Below are positions 24,415 through 35,589 of a DNA stretch of 64,000 bases, piece after piece (the stretch's first letter is position 1; every line of letters begins with the position of its first letter). The position numbers and the translations under genes were made by a program. The notes beneath the pieces were generated by a model that searched no databases, was not told where the DNA came from, and saw nothing but the letters and a program-made list of their open reading frames with translations. Source of the stretch: Chlorocebus sabaeus (taxonomy: Eukaryota; Chordata; Mammalia; Primates; Cercopithecidae); assembly GCF_047675955.1 (NCBI RefSeq), contig NC_132910.1, positions 90,918,923 to 90,982,922 of the forward strand, read 5' to 3'.

Positions 24415-24688
24415 ATCTATATCTTTCATTTCACCAAAGATTTAAAACAATCTCTCACTATGAAGAAACTTATACAAGTAATATACATTCAACAGGAAAA
24501 ATTAGGAAATTCACATAAGCAAAAAAAGAAAGGAAAAGAAGTATCAGTTGTGTTTCCATTAGTTAGAACTACCTAGGGCTAACATGATGATGAGTGGGTT
24601 TTCAGATGTTTTTGGAATGCATGTTTGTGTGTACATACACAAATATACATGCACTCACACAATACACACATTTTATTTCTTATGTGCT

Positions 24689-24724
24689 TATCATTTTTTC
24701 ATGGTCTATCATTTTTTCATGGTC
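24689..24724 (+). repeat. Perfect tandem duplication, 2 x 18 bp
   Basis: tatcattttttcatggtc occurs twice back to back with no mismatch. Confidence 0.95.
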
Positions 24725-25082
24725 ATTAGTTCTAGCTATCTCCAGACTTGATGCTAGACTATACATTTTTTCTCATGTACGACATTCCTCAAGAAGTAGT
24801 TCAACTCATATGTCTTTACCTACCACCTAGATAAGCCCCAAATCCACACTGTTACTCCTTTATTTCTCCACAGAAAGATAACTTTCATTAAATGTACAAA
24901 TGACAATTAAGCCAACTAGAGTAAACAACTTTTGGCCAATTCAGCTCTCACTTTGCCAGGAACCAATGGCCATCCTCAGTTTTTTTTAAGATGGAGGTTT
25001 GGAAGTCAACGTTGATGCCTCTCTTCCTTTCCTGTCCCCACCCCTGCCCACGGTCACTTCTACAATCTCTTGCATTTTCTTT

Positions 25083-25370
25083 TTTTTTTTTGAGACGGAG
25101 CTGTCCCCCAGGCTGGAGTGCAGTGGCGCGATCTCGGCTCACTGCAAGCTCCGCCTCCTGGGTTTACGCCATTCTCCTGCCTCAGCCTCCCGAGTAGCTG
25201 GGACTACAGGCGCCCGCTACCTCGCCCGGTTAGTTTTTTTTTTTTGTATTTTTAGTAGAGACGGGGTTTCACCGTGTTAGCCAGGATGGTCTCGATCTCC
25301 TGACCTTGTGATCCGCCCGCCTCGGCCTCCCAAAGTGCTGGGATTACAGGCTTGAGCCACCACGCCCGGC
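25083..25370 (-). mobile_element. Young AluY, with Old World monkey (AluYR)-like diagnostic bases
   Basis: Complement of Alu with cgctacctcgcccggttagt and ggcttgagccaccacg. These three changes together are what I associate with macaque-type AluYR. A perfect 20-bp duplication caatctcttgcattttcttt flanks it at 25063-25082 and 25371-25390. About 12 bp are missing in gagacggagctgtcccccag. Confidence 0.85.
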
Positions 25371-25489
25371 CAATCTCTTGCATTTTCTTTGGACCTATTT
25401 CCAGGGTCACATGCAGTCAGGTCCTAATTGTTTTGTTCCAGGTATGCTGTTTCCTAGCATCTCTCTTGCCAATCACTTTGATCGAGATA

Positions 25490-25670
25490 GTACTCTCCTC
25501 TTTTCAGAAACCTACAATGACTACTCACTGCTTCTTGTATTACAAGCTGGATCTCTCTAATGAGCTTTGAGGGGCTTCCACACTCCCCTGGGTCCTCCTC
25601 CCTGAGCTGTGTCTTCCTCAGGTTGCACTTTTTGTTCCTTATTAACCCTTCGCAACCCAGTTTCCCTACT
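25490..25670 (+). mobile_element. L2 fragment (weak)
   Basis: gaaacctacaatgactactc and tattacaagctggatctct resemble the L2 ORF2 end, well diverged. Confidence 0.4.
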
Positions 25671-25852
25671 CCCCTTTCTGATCAACAGTCCATTAAAAAG
25701 AAGGTAGAACAATGCACAGTGCCGATGTCTTTTTAAAAAGAAGAAAACCCTAGGATACTAATACAATTATCCTTCTGCTTATGGTTCAGTTATCGGTTGT
25801 AACTACTTGTTACATTAATTGGATGTATCTTTGTTACAGAGGATTAATAAAT

Positions 25853-25876
25853 GCTTTATTTATTTATTTATTTTAG
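25853..25876 (+). repeat. (TTTA)n simple repeat
   Basis: Five to six TTTA units. Confidence 0.8.
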
Positions 25877-26149
25877 TTTCAAAAACATGCCTTGAAATTT
25901 CACCAGATTGGGTGAAACATGTTTACAATACTAGGAAGTCAACATCAGGTGCTAATTTTTTTGTAGCAGTATTTCTCATCAAGGCACATGCATTTACCTA
26001 ATCCAAAAGACAGCCAGCTTTCTCAATTAAAAGGTATACAAAGAAATAACCCTTGCATTTGATCATTGTAACTTGGACAACTTGTCACTCTATTGAATAT
26101 AAACGGGAATCTGTATGCTGTTTTTATTTAAAAAAATTTTTTTTAATCC

Positions 26150-26275
26150 AGCTTTTAGGAGAGGATAAACTTCTTAATGGCAAGGACCATGGGTTTTACT
26201 TCCTTTGTGAGGCTCACAGTAATGGAAACACAGCTTCATGTGCAATTGGTCTTCAATAAATGTTGCTAGGTGATT
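26150..26275 (+). mobile_element. L2 3' end
   Basis: ttaatggcaaggaccatggg and ggtcttcaataaatgttgct match the L2 terminus. Confidence 0.65.
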
Positions 26276-26692
26276 CATATTTGAAGGGGAAATGGAAATA
26301 AAAGCCTGAAGGACTTAAAGGATTTGCGTGCATGCATCTTGCTGTGAATAATACAAATGTGGAGAGAGATGACTAAGTGGACAGCATAGGGCACAGAGAG
26401 CTTTGGCCCCTGAAATATGCAGTAACAGGAAGTTACAGTGTGACTAACTGTAACCAGGTTGTGAAACGGAAAGCAGAGGAACTGGAGGAGGTACTGGAAG
26501 AACTCGGGGATGCACACAGAAGTGAACTGCAGCATCAAAGATGTAATGCCTTTCCAAGGGTGAGAACTTCAGAAGGAAGGACAGCACAGGGAACAAAGGA
26601 AGAGATAGTGCCTTGAAATGAAAAGGTGATGGAAAGAATTCTTAAAGCAGAAATAAAAATCCTATCAGTAACAAGGTTGGGTTTAGAGTTAA
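26276..26692. other. Unique intron sequence
   Basis: No repeat recognised. An open frame at 26377-26616 (79 codons) contains a Glu-rich stretch but resembles no known protein. Confidence 0.5.
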
Positions 26693-26707
26693 AAAAATAA
26701 TCATGCA

Positions 26708-27034
26708 GCCGGGCATGGTGACTCATGCCTGTAATCCCAGCACTTTGGGAGGTTGAGGTGGGTGGATTACCTAAGGTCAGGAGTTTGAGACCAGTCTGGC
26801 CAACATGGAAACACCCTGTCTCTACTAAAAATACAAAAAAAATTAGCCAGGCATGGTGGCAGGCACCTGTAATCCCAGCTACTCAGGAGGCTGAGGCAGG
26901 GAGAATTGCTTGAACCCAGAAGGCAGACATTGCAGTGAGCTGAGATTGTGCCACTGCACTCCAGCCTGGGAGACAGAGCAAGACTCCATCTCAAAAATAA
27001 GTAAATAAATAAATTAAATAAATAAATAAATAAT
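26708..27034 (+). mobile_element. Alu, S-like, full length with TAAA-repeat tail
   Basis: gccgggcatggtgactcatg to an (AAAT)n tail. Near-identical flanks aaaataatcatgca and aaaataatcacgca form the target duplication. Confidence 0.93.
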
Positions 27035-27339
27035 AAAATAATCACGCAGATATTTTGTTTCCTACTTTAAATAAAAGCAAGACTTCACATTTGACCACAG
27101 AATGTTATATTACTTCTCTGTTATGTGGCATAGCTTTGATATCAGGTCCAGGACTGCTAAGTGAAAGAAAAGAAATTTCTGGTATGTTTGGAGCCTATGA
27201 TTTCATCCCTCCTCTCACTCCAGCACAACATCTGATCTACATATCCTCACAAATGGAGCCAGCTGCTCACCTTTGCCAGCTCAGTTCTTCCCATCCTAAG
27301 CTTCCCTGAGCCAGTATCACTTAAGCATGTTATAAAATG

Positions 27340-27868
27340 TCAGCCATTCATGGTCATTATGGTATCCACAAATATGTTCACAAATTCTTGACACTCCCTT
27401 CAGAAGGGAGAACCTAATCCCCCTCTCTTGGAGTGTGGCTGGACTTAAATTATTTTGCTTCTAATGAATGAAACAATGAAGAAATGAAGGTATGTGACTT
27501 CGATAGTATGTCATGAAATGAACTGTGGCTTCCTCCTTGGTCTCTCTTGAAGCTGACTTAGGGGAAGGCAGTTGCCATGTCATGAGAACACTTAAGCAGC
27601 ACTGAGGGGAAGTCCATGTGGTAAGGAACTGAGGCCTCCAGTCAGCAGCCATGGGAGGAAGCCACCTAGGAAGGAGAGTCTCCAGCCCCAGTCAAGCCTT
27701 CAGATGACTGCAGCCCACTTGACAGTTTTGCTGTAGCATTATGGGAGAACCACCCAGCTAAGCTGCTCCTGCATTCCCCCGAAAACCATGTGAGATAATA
27801 AATGTTTGTTGTTTGAAGTGCTTATGTTTTGAGTATAAGTGGTTACACAGCAATAGATAACTAATATG
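27340..27868 (+). mobile_element. MLT1-type MaLR LTR
   Basis: gaactgaggcctccagtcag, agccccagtcaagccttcag, gatgactgcagccca, tgtgagataataaatgtttg and cagcaatagataactaatat follow an MLT1 LTR to its 3' end. No internal retroviral frame is present. Confidence 0.8.
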
Positions 27869-28429
27869 GTAATTTTTCCAATAGAGCTTTTCTTTATTTT
27901 GGATTAGGTTTTTAAAGTTTTATTAAAAGGTCTTTTCATTATTTTGGAATATGTGTTTACCTGCATTTAAGATGTAAATGAATTAGATGTCATAAAATGT
28001 TCAGGCCAATTAAATCCCACCTTCTTTTTTAGCTTCTGATTTTAACAAACAGAAATGATTTTTCTCATCTACTGAGGTACCAGAAACAATGAGGGCACTG
28101 TAAGGCCTCAAAGAGTCTAACAGGCCTCCAGGGTTAGGGGTGGGGAGTGGCTAGATTATGTCTTGAGATGTTTTCCTCATTTAAAGTCATTTAACATAAA
28201 CAAAAAAGATGGCATTTTAATGTTGTACTTTAAAATATGACAAACAAGTGGTTTTTATTTTAAATAGAGGTAAATGCAGGAGGAACAATCTTGTCAGAGC
28301 CAAGATGGGTTTTTTAAAAATCACTAGTGAAACTTGCTAACAGTTGGCTTTTAAAAGAGAACAGTAATACACTTTTACCATTTTGTTTACAGTCCTTGTC
28401 TATAAAGTTTTCACATATATATGATAATA

Positions 28430-28520
28430 TGTTTCTCCCAAAATCTTTCTATCTTTGTATGCTCAATGCCTAGACACCACAGGCACATGAAATATGTTGA
28501 ATAAATGAATGAATGAAACT
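28430..28520 (+). mobile_element. L2 3' end with (TGAA)n tail
   Basis: tgctcaatgcctagacacca and gttgaataaatgaatgaatg fit the L2 terminus and its repeat tail. Confidence 0.6.
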
Positions 28521-28614
28521 GGCTTAAAGGAAAACTGAAGAAACTTACACTCTCCTAGAGGATTAAAAAAGTACAAATCACATGATATGATTAATGTTTT
28601 TAATTTACAAAAAC

Positions 28615-28718
28615 ACATACAGTACATCCTATGGGTCTGATACTATTTTAAATGCTCAACATAAATTAATACACAGAATCATCCTAATAACTCTATTGAT
28701 TATCATTCCCTATCTTTC
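28615..28718 (-). mobile_element. MIR, part 1, split by an Alu
   Basis: gatactattttaaatgctca and cctaataactctattgatta fit the MIR complement; it resumes at 29017. Confidence 0.6.
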
Positions 28719-29016
28719 TTCCCTTTTTTTTTTTTTTTGAGACGGAGTCTCGCTGTCACCCAAGCTGGAGTGCAGTGGCGCGATCTTAGCTCATTGCAAG
28801 CTCTGCCTCCTGGGTTCACGCCATTCTCCTGCCTCAGCCTCCCGAGTAGCTGGGATTACAGGCGCCCACCACCACGCCTGGCTAATTTTTTGTATTTCTA
28901 GTAGAGACAGGGTTTCACCATGTTAGCCAGGATGGTCTCGATCTCCTGACCTCATGATCTGCCTGCCTTGGCCACCCAAAGTGCTGGGATTACAGGTGTG
29001 AGCCATCATGCCCAGC
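28719..29016 (-). mobile_element. AluY-like, full length, inserted into a MIR
   Basis: T run, gagacggagtctcgctgtca, both arms, ending catgcccagctg. Confidence 0.93.
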
Positions 29017-29185
29017 TGATCATCCCCATCTTCTAGATGAAAATCTAAAGTACAAAGAGGTTATATAACCCACCCAGGGTCCTGCAAGTACTGAAGTGGT
29101 AAAATCAGGATTTGAAGATCTGTTCTGGTCTCACAGCTGACTCCTGACCTCTACACTCTGCCACCTCCCTACCAAGGCAGCTCCT
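29017..29185 (-). mobile_element. MIR, part 2
   Basis: ttctagatgaaaatctaaag, tacaaagaggttatataacc and a CTCTGCCACC end fit the MIR complement. Confidence 0.65.
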
Positions 29186-29912
29186 TAAATGATCCTACCT
29201 AATGTGATACCTACGCAGTTCTCATGTCAGGAGAAGGTGGAAGTGGTGGCAGCCCTGCAAAAACGGAGAGAACTGTGACTGCTTTGCAGTGTTTTGGGGA
29301 ATCGTGTTTATTCACCAGTTTCTCTCACTAGACCGCCAATTTAACACTCTGCCAACTGTCCAATTATTCATGTTCACGTGGAGCTAAGTGGGTTCTTCTC
29401 CAGCTGCACACCTTTCTTTCTCAACATAATTAATGAGGCTCATCAAAACCCTAGAAAACGAGCCCAGCGCACCAGCCACTCTCATTGACATGTTAATAGG
29501 GGGTCAGGTGCTCCTGACCTCACCACAGGATGTTTATATGGCCCCAGGGCTGCTCACAAATGTTATATGTTGACTATAGGGTGTCATGAATAAGGGCATT
29601 CCTTTCCCAATAAGCAGCTGCACTACACACAAATGGCCATGGAAATCTCTGAAGGCGGTGAGCCACACAGATCAGGTGAATTCTAACAGCATGGGCACAA
29701 AGCCGGCTGGGCTGGCTTATCCAGAGCAGAGGGCTCCCTGGCCAGGTGGAGGGCACTGGGAAGCACTCACTCATTCCATCCAGTGTAGGATTACATAGTT
29801 TTTAAAAGGCAATGTAAAGAGTAAGAGGCTCACAAACAGCAAAAAAAAAAATCACCTCTGGTCTTGCTTATTACTTTTCTGATCACAGAGCTGATTTTTG
29901 TTATTCTAACTT
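29186..29912. other. Unique intron sequence, possible conserved noncoding element
   Basis: No repeat recognised. 29300-29500 holds several ATTA/TAAT homeodomain-type cores (cataattaatgagg, gttaatagg) and an intact CACGTG E-box (tcacgtgg). Conservation cannot be judged here. Confidence 0.4.
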
Positions 29913-29914
29913 GC

Positions 29915-30252
29915 GTTGTTCAACACAGTAGCCACTAGCCACATGTGGCTGTTGAGCACTTGAAATGTGGCTGGTCCAAATTGGGCTGTGCTGTAAGAAT
30001 AACAGGCACATCAGATTTCAAACACTTGGTATGAAAAAGAAAATGTATGTAAAATATACCATTAGTAATCTTCTTATTGATTACATGTTAACATAATCAT
30101 ATTTTAAATACATTGGGTTAAATAAAAATATATTAAGATGAATATCACCAGCTGCTTTTTACCTTTTGTAACATGGCCAACAGAAATTTAAAAATCACAT
30201 GGTTTGCACTGGTGGCTTGCATTCTATTTTGATTGGACAGTGCTGCTTTAGA
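29915..30252. mobile_element. Nonautonomous DNA transposon (hAT-like MER family, name not fixed)
   Basis: The left end gttcaacacagtagccacta then gccacatgtggctgttgagc, and the right end attggacagtgctgct, are the familiar termini of a common human MER element with an AT-rich middle. I could not settle the family name. Confidence 0.7.
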
Positions 30253-31589
30253 GTTTGGAACCTCTAAACTTGTCACTGCTTTGAGACGGATGCAAGGGGG
30301 AAGTGTGTTTCCAAGTCTTGTCTCTGGGCTTTTTCTGCCGCACTAATGAAACTCTTACTAATGGGCGATACTGAAACTAGCACTATCTACCACGAAGGCT
30401 GCAATACACTCAGATGTGAATTGCCTCATGTTCCAGGGCCTTCAATCACCCTTCTACTCGCAGGCTTTGCAGTACAGGCTCTGACTGGCCCCAGCAAGAG
30501 CACACTTTGGCACTCTGTGGCACATGTAACTCATTCTTATTGCACTGATCTAAAAGCTAGTTCTCACGCATAGTGGCTTTTAGGGAATGATCAAGTGGAC
30601 CCAGGCTGCCACCGATGGCTGTGCGGTTGTGCCTGGCACAACAGTGTCCAGCAGAGGGTACACAAGGGGTTGCTGTTACACTAGGGGTGCCTGCGGGCTA
30701 GGGCTGCAGTTCATCGGCTCAGAGGCATTGCCTGAAGTGGACTGCACTCTACATCCGAGGCAATCTTTTACTTGCACCCCTAACATCCACATGGCACTGA
30801 AAGTGCTCCTGGCCTAGCAAGTCCATTAAAACATCCTTTGTATGAATTGGCCAGAGCCCAGTGCAGAAAAGCAGGCCAAATAAATTCCCAAACATCTTAG
30901 ATCTAAGAAGAGCAATTAGAGAATGCAGATATGTTTATAAAACCTCCTCTAGGAAATCATATTAATAAATGGGAGTTATTAGTTTGGATACAATTTGGGG
31001 TCACTATTCACTACTTGCTAAATAAAATGTATAGGTAAATTGCATAATCTCATGTGTCATATTAACTAATCATGACAATGTATTGGAAATCTAACCAACA
31101 TGAAAGATATTTTGATTCTCCATGTACTAGATCCGCTGCAAACTATTTGTTGTCATAAAGAGGATGAATTCTAGAGAATCTTGCCCAGGAACCAAAATAT
31201 AATAGAATATCTTTGTATAGGAAAGCAGCATTTTTGTTTTTGTTTTTTTCCCCGAAGAGTATTATAACCTCTAGAAGAGCCCAGAGTTGTATGAATAGTT
31301 AATGAACAATGACATAATATACGTTAAAGCTTGGAACCCTTTAAAGCATGCTCCATAAGACTATCTTTAGAAAGGGCTCTCTTCAAATAATTGCTAAGAT
31401 ATGACGATGTAAATCTTTATAATAAAAATATTAAGCAAAAGGAACATATGATAGTCTGTTATTACTCTAATAAAAACAACCACTTTCATAGTGATATGAA
31501 TTTACTAAAAAATAAACACCTGTAAAAACAAAAAGCCCAACTATAAAACACAGAGAAGCTATTTGTGGCTCAATGTTGCACAAATTTTT
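30253..31589. other. Unique intron sequence, unassigned GC-richer block at its left
   Basis: 30280-30830 is less AT-rich and has two consecutive open frames of 75 and 76 codons with no recognisable protein. It may be an old unrecognised repeat. 30830-31589 is AT-rich without elements. Confidence 0.45.
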
Positions 31590-31609
31590 AAAAAAATAGC
31601 CATGAGCTT

Positions 31610-31858
31610 TGGGAGGCCGAGGTGGGCGGATCATAAGGTCAGGAGATCGAGACCATCCTGGCTAACTCGGTGAAACCCTGTCTCTACTAAAAATACAAAA
31701 AATTAGCTGGGCGTGGTGGCGGGCACCTGTAGTCCCAGCTACTCATGAGGCTGAGGCAGGAGAATGGCGTGAACCCGGGAGGCGAAGCTTGCAGTGAGCT
31801 GAGATCGTGCCACTGCACTCTAGCCTGGGCGACAGAGCGAGACTTTGTCTCAAAAAGA
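31610..31858 (+). mobile_element. AluY-like, 5'-truncated, with intact target duplication
   Basis: Begins at tgggaggccgaggtgggcgg, lacking about the first 40 bp. The duplication aaaaaaatagccatgagctt at 31590-31609 and 31859-31878 shows the truncation happened during insertion. Confidence 0.93.
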
Positions 31859-31968
31859 AAAAAAATAGCCATGAGCTTGTTTCACACCTTTTGCAGAGTG
31901 TGGGACAAGTAGTACTTCAGGAAACTGGAAATATAAAACAGAAGTATAAGGTAAATAATAGCAAAATA

Positions 31969-32262
31969 AGGCCGGGCACAGTGGCTCACGCCTGTAATCC
32001 CAGCACTTTGGGAGGCCAAGGCAGGCGGATCACGCGGTCAGGAGATCGAGACCATCCTGGCTAACACGGTGAAACCCTGTCTCTACTAAAAATACCAAAA
32101 ATTAGCCAGGTGTGGTGGTGGGCGCCTGAAGTCCCAGCTACTCAAGAGGCTGAGGCAGGAGAACGGTGTGAACCTGGGAGGCGGAGCTTGCAGTGAGCCA
32201 AGATCGCACCACTGCACTCAGGTGAGTGAGACTCTGTATCAAAAAAAAAAAAAAAAAAAAAT
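31969..32262 (+). mobile_element. AluY-like, full length with small deletion
   Basis: ggccgggcacagtggctcac to poly-A; the usual agcctgggcgaca segment near the end is missing. Flanks aataatagcaaaataa and aataatagcaaagtaa are the duplication. Confidence 0.93.
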
Positions 32263-32439
32263 AATAATAGCAAAGTAAATTACAGGTGTTTAAATTGCTT
32301 TTAAATATACTGTAAATGAGATTTGATTATTTACACATATATATGTGATCATCATCTTTCAGGAACTATTATACCATCCCAATATTTTAACCTTATGATC
32401 ATAAATATTTGATTCATTTTCCTTTTATCTTGCCATTTA

Positions 32440-32900
32440 TTCAAGCACCAAGTTCTGTTACTTCTTCCCTCTAAATGCCACTGTGGCCATTGTTCCTTAA
32501 ATTTTAACTGCTGTGTCCAGATAGACATTCTTACTGTCTCACACTTGAAATAGTAGAAAGTCCTCTAAGTGTTCTCCCATTCAAATTTCACCTTGCTATT
32601 CCCCACCCGAACGCTTCCCTCCAGCCTGGCTATAATCCAAGTTGGCCAAGGAAGGAATAACGCTTTGCCACTAGCAGAATGCCTGTCTACGCACCCTCCA
32701 CCCCTCCAACTCCTACTCATTCTTGGTCTATCTCGAAGCTCAGTTGCCCTTTGGAGGCTGCTCTTGTCTTCTCCAGGCTGCACTGACCCTTGCTGTTCTC
32801 CCTGCCCCAAATCCTGAATGTAGAATTTAGTAAGATAGCACTGACTACTTGCTCCCTTGTATCACCCTTATCTCCCTGACCAGACTGCACATTACTGGAC
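32440..32900 (+). mobile_element. L2 fragment
   Basis: ggctgctcttgtcttctcca, ctatctcgaagctc, and atctccctgaccagactgca fit L2 in order. Confidence 0.6.
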
Positions 32901-33643
32901 AGTCTAGATTATGCTGTTTTGGTATCTTGCTTTGGTCCATAATATCATGACTTTTAGGAGTGAATATACACAGGGAGGATATGATTGGCTATTTTACAAT
33001 TTTCTACACCTGTGTCGAACCCTTAGTCTAGCAGGATCCTGTCGGAAAAAAATAAAGCTGGGCCTACTCTCTCACCTGTGAGTGCACTGGGCAAGGGCCT
33101 AGGGTGTAGCAGAATGCACCTTTAAAGGAAGGGAATCTAGGAGTCTGGAAATGGAACGAAGTTGGGCATCTGGCTGAGGAAATACCTCCCCGAAGCTCAG
33201 GAGCACCTAGGAAAGTTGCCTGTCTGCCATCCTCCATGCAACCGAGCATCAGAACACAGAACACAGGGTTGTGGCCGACCCATGTGCCTGAGAGCAGTCC
33301 TGCTCCGAGGAGAACAGCTCAAAACAGGCCCTACATAAGCCTTGTGTTGCCTTTAATTGTGTAGTATCCATTCCTTTGCAGTCTGTCTTTCTATAGATCT
33401 CAAGGAAAGCAGCCTGGCACTATAAGACTGTGCCCTTAAATCCTGAGACAGAAAAATGAATAACAAACCCTCTCTTGGAGAGATGAAGAAAAATCCCACT
33501 CTTCACCACATTGGGAGTGGGAAGGAGGGAGCGCTGGAACATGGACCACTTTGTCCTATTAAGAGAATCAACAGGACTATAACTGCCATATTTAAACATA
33601 TACAAATATTTAGCAATGAAATAAACACAGGCTGCTTGAACTG
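32901..33643. other. Unique intron sequence
   Basis: No element recognised and no open frame above 66 codons outside repeats. Confidence 0.5.
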
Positions 33644-33652
33644 CAGTGTTAT

Positions 33653-33942
33653 TTTTTTTTTAAATGTATTCTCGCTCTGTCGCCAGGCTGGAGTGCAGTG
33701 GTGCGATCTCGGCTTACCGCAACCTCCACCTCCTGGGTTCAAGCAATTCTCCTGCTTCAGCCTCCCGAGTAGTTGGGACTACAGGCATGTGCCACCATGC
33801 CCAGCTAATTTTTTGTATTTTTAATAGAGACGGGGTTTCACCATGTTACCCAGGATGGTCTTGATCTCCTGACCTGGTACTCCGCCTGCCTCAGCCTCCT
33901 AAAGTGCTGGGATTACAGGCGTGAGCCACTGTGCCCAGCCCT
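33653..33942 (-). mobile_element. Alu, S-like
   Basis: T run, then ctcgctctgtcgccaggctg, both arms. Duplication cagtgttat at 33644-33652 and 33943-33951. It faces the next Alu about 48 bp away. Confidence 0.93.
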
Positions 33943-33990
33943 CAGTGTTATCTTATGTACTATTTCTCCATTAGAAAATGGTAGTGGTGG

Positions 33991-34292
33991 CCAGGTGCAG
34001 TGGCTCACACCTGTAATCCCAGCACTCTGGAAGGCTGAGGCAGGTGGGTCACTTGAGGTCAGAAGTTCGAGACCAGCCTGGCCAACATGGTGAAACCCCT
34101 TGTTTACTAAAAATACAAAAATTAGTTGGGCATGATGGTGTATGCCTTTAATCTCAGCTACTCAGGAGTATGAGGCTCAAGAATCGCTTGAGCCCAGGAG
34201 GCAGAGGTTGCAGTGAGCCAAGATTTTGCCACTGTCTGCCAGCCTGGGTGACAAAGTAAGGCTCTGATTCAAAAAAAAAGTAAAAAAGAGAA
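33991..34292 (+). mobile_element. Alu, S-like, full length
   Basis: ccaggtgcagtggctcacac to an A-rich tail. Duplication agaaaatggtagtggtgg at 33973-33990 and 34293-34310 with one mismatch. Confidence 0.93.
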
Positions 34293-34339
34293 AGAAAATG
34301 GTCGTGGTGGTGATAATGGTTGGGAGATGTGGGCGGGGG

Positions 34340-34490
34340 AGATGCTCATTAAAATGCACATCCCCAGGCCTCATCCCAGATGTACAGATTCTGGGCCTTT
34401 GGCAGTGGAATCTGATTACCTGCATCTTGAATGCTTTCCTCAGGTGATTCTTAGGCCCATAAATGTTTCAGAACCACTGTTTGATGGGTT
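34340..34490 (+). mobile_element. MER5A-like hAT transposon fragment
   Basis: ttaaaatgcacatccccagg, ctcaggtgattcttaggccc and gtttcagaaccactg match the inner and 3' parts of MER5A. Confidence 0.75.
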
Positions 34491-34576
34491 ATCAGCTCTC
34501 TCAGTAAACAAGAATATTCTCGTTCCCTAAAACCTTTAAGGAATATTTTCATAGGAGTGCAATTAAAACCTCTTTC

Positions 34577-34886
34577 GGGCTGGGTGCAGTGGCTCATGCC
34601 TATAAGCCCAGTACTTTGGGAGGCCGAGGCAGGTGGATTGCCTGAGCTAAGGAGTTTGCGACCAGCCTGGGCAACACAGTGAAACCCCATCTCTACTAAA
34701 ACACAAAAAAATTGGCTGGGCGTGGCGGTGTGTGCCTGTAGTCCCAGATTCTCAGGAGGCTGAGGCAGGAAAATTGCTTGAACCCAGAAGGCAGAGGTTG
34801 CAGTGAGCCCAGATCGTGCCACTGCACTCCAGCCTGGGCAACAGAGTGAGACTCCATCTCAAAATTAAAACAAAAACAAAAAAGAA
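34577..34886 (+). mobile_element. Alu, S-like, full length
   Basis: ggctgggtgcagtggctcat to an (A)nC tail. Duplication aaaacctctttc at 34565-34576 and 34887-34898. Confidence 0.93.
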
Positions 34887-34898
34887 AAAACCTCTTTC

Positions 34899-35589
34899 TC
34901 CCAGAAAGCCCATTCCTTTCCTAAAATGTTTCCTTTTCTGCTGCTTTCTCTTAGTCTCATATTTCTAAAACTCTGACAGAATATCAATTTTCAAAATAAG
35001 ACAGGATGTACATGGAAATGAGGTATTTTACCCATAAGCAGGGGCACTGCATTTAAGATCCGGATTTGGGGGGCCTTCTGCTTGCTGGTTCCCCCCTCAG
35101 CTGGGAAGGCCTGGATTCAGTCAGTGAGGAGTGTTCTGTCCATATTCCACCTTGCACCTGAGTGGCTAGGTACTACTGTCTTAGTCAGACTCATGAACCT
35201 GAACTGTTTTTATAGTCCTTGAAGTAAGTCGGTATTTCAAGATTCTGAAAACTACTCAATAGTTACAATCACAAAATCTTCTTCCAAAATAGCATGATGA
35301 TCACGTTGACATTGTTGTCTTTTTCAATACGTGTATTTGACATATGTAAATTTTGTGTTAAGAGAGCACTTTTGGTTTTTTGAAACCCACTCCATTGAAG
35401 CCAAAAGTGTTAGAAATAATAATGTGAATTCTGCTGTAAAATTATAAATTTCAATATTGGACAATATTTGATATTCAACAGAAAGGTGTTGAAAGTCACT
35501 GAAGGAGCCTCTGGTAGAATGAACACCCACATTAATCTTGGCTTCCTCCGATGCTCCAGTACAATCACAATACAGGAATAAAAATGACA
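34899..35589. other. Unique AT-rich intron sequence
   Basis: No element recognised. A 90-codon frame on the minus strand (35324-35596) is not recognisable. Confidence 0.5.

Noticed and set aside
26377..26616. 79-codon frame with a Glu-rich, coiled-coil-like stretch
   Set aside because: Short, no recognisable family, no splice or promoter context; likely chance.
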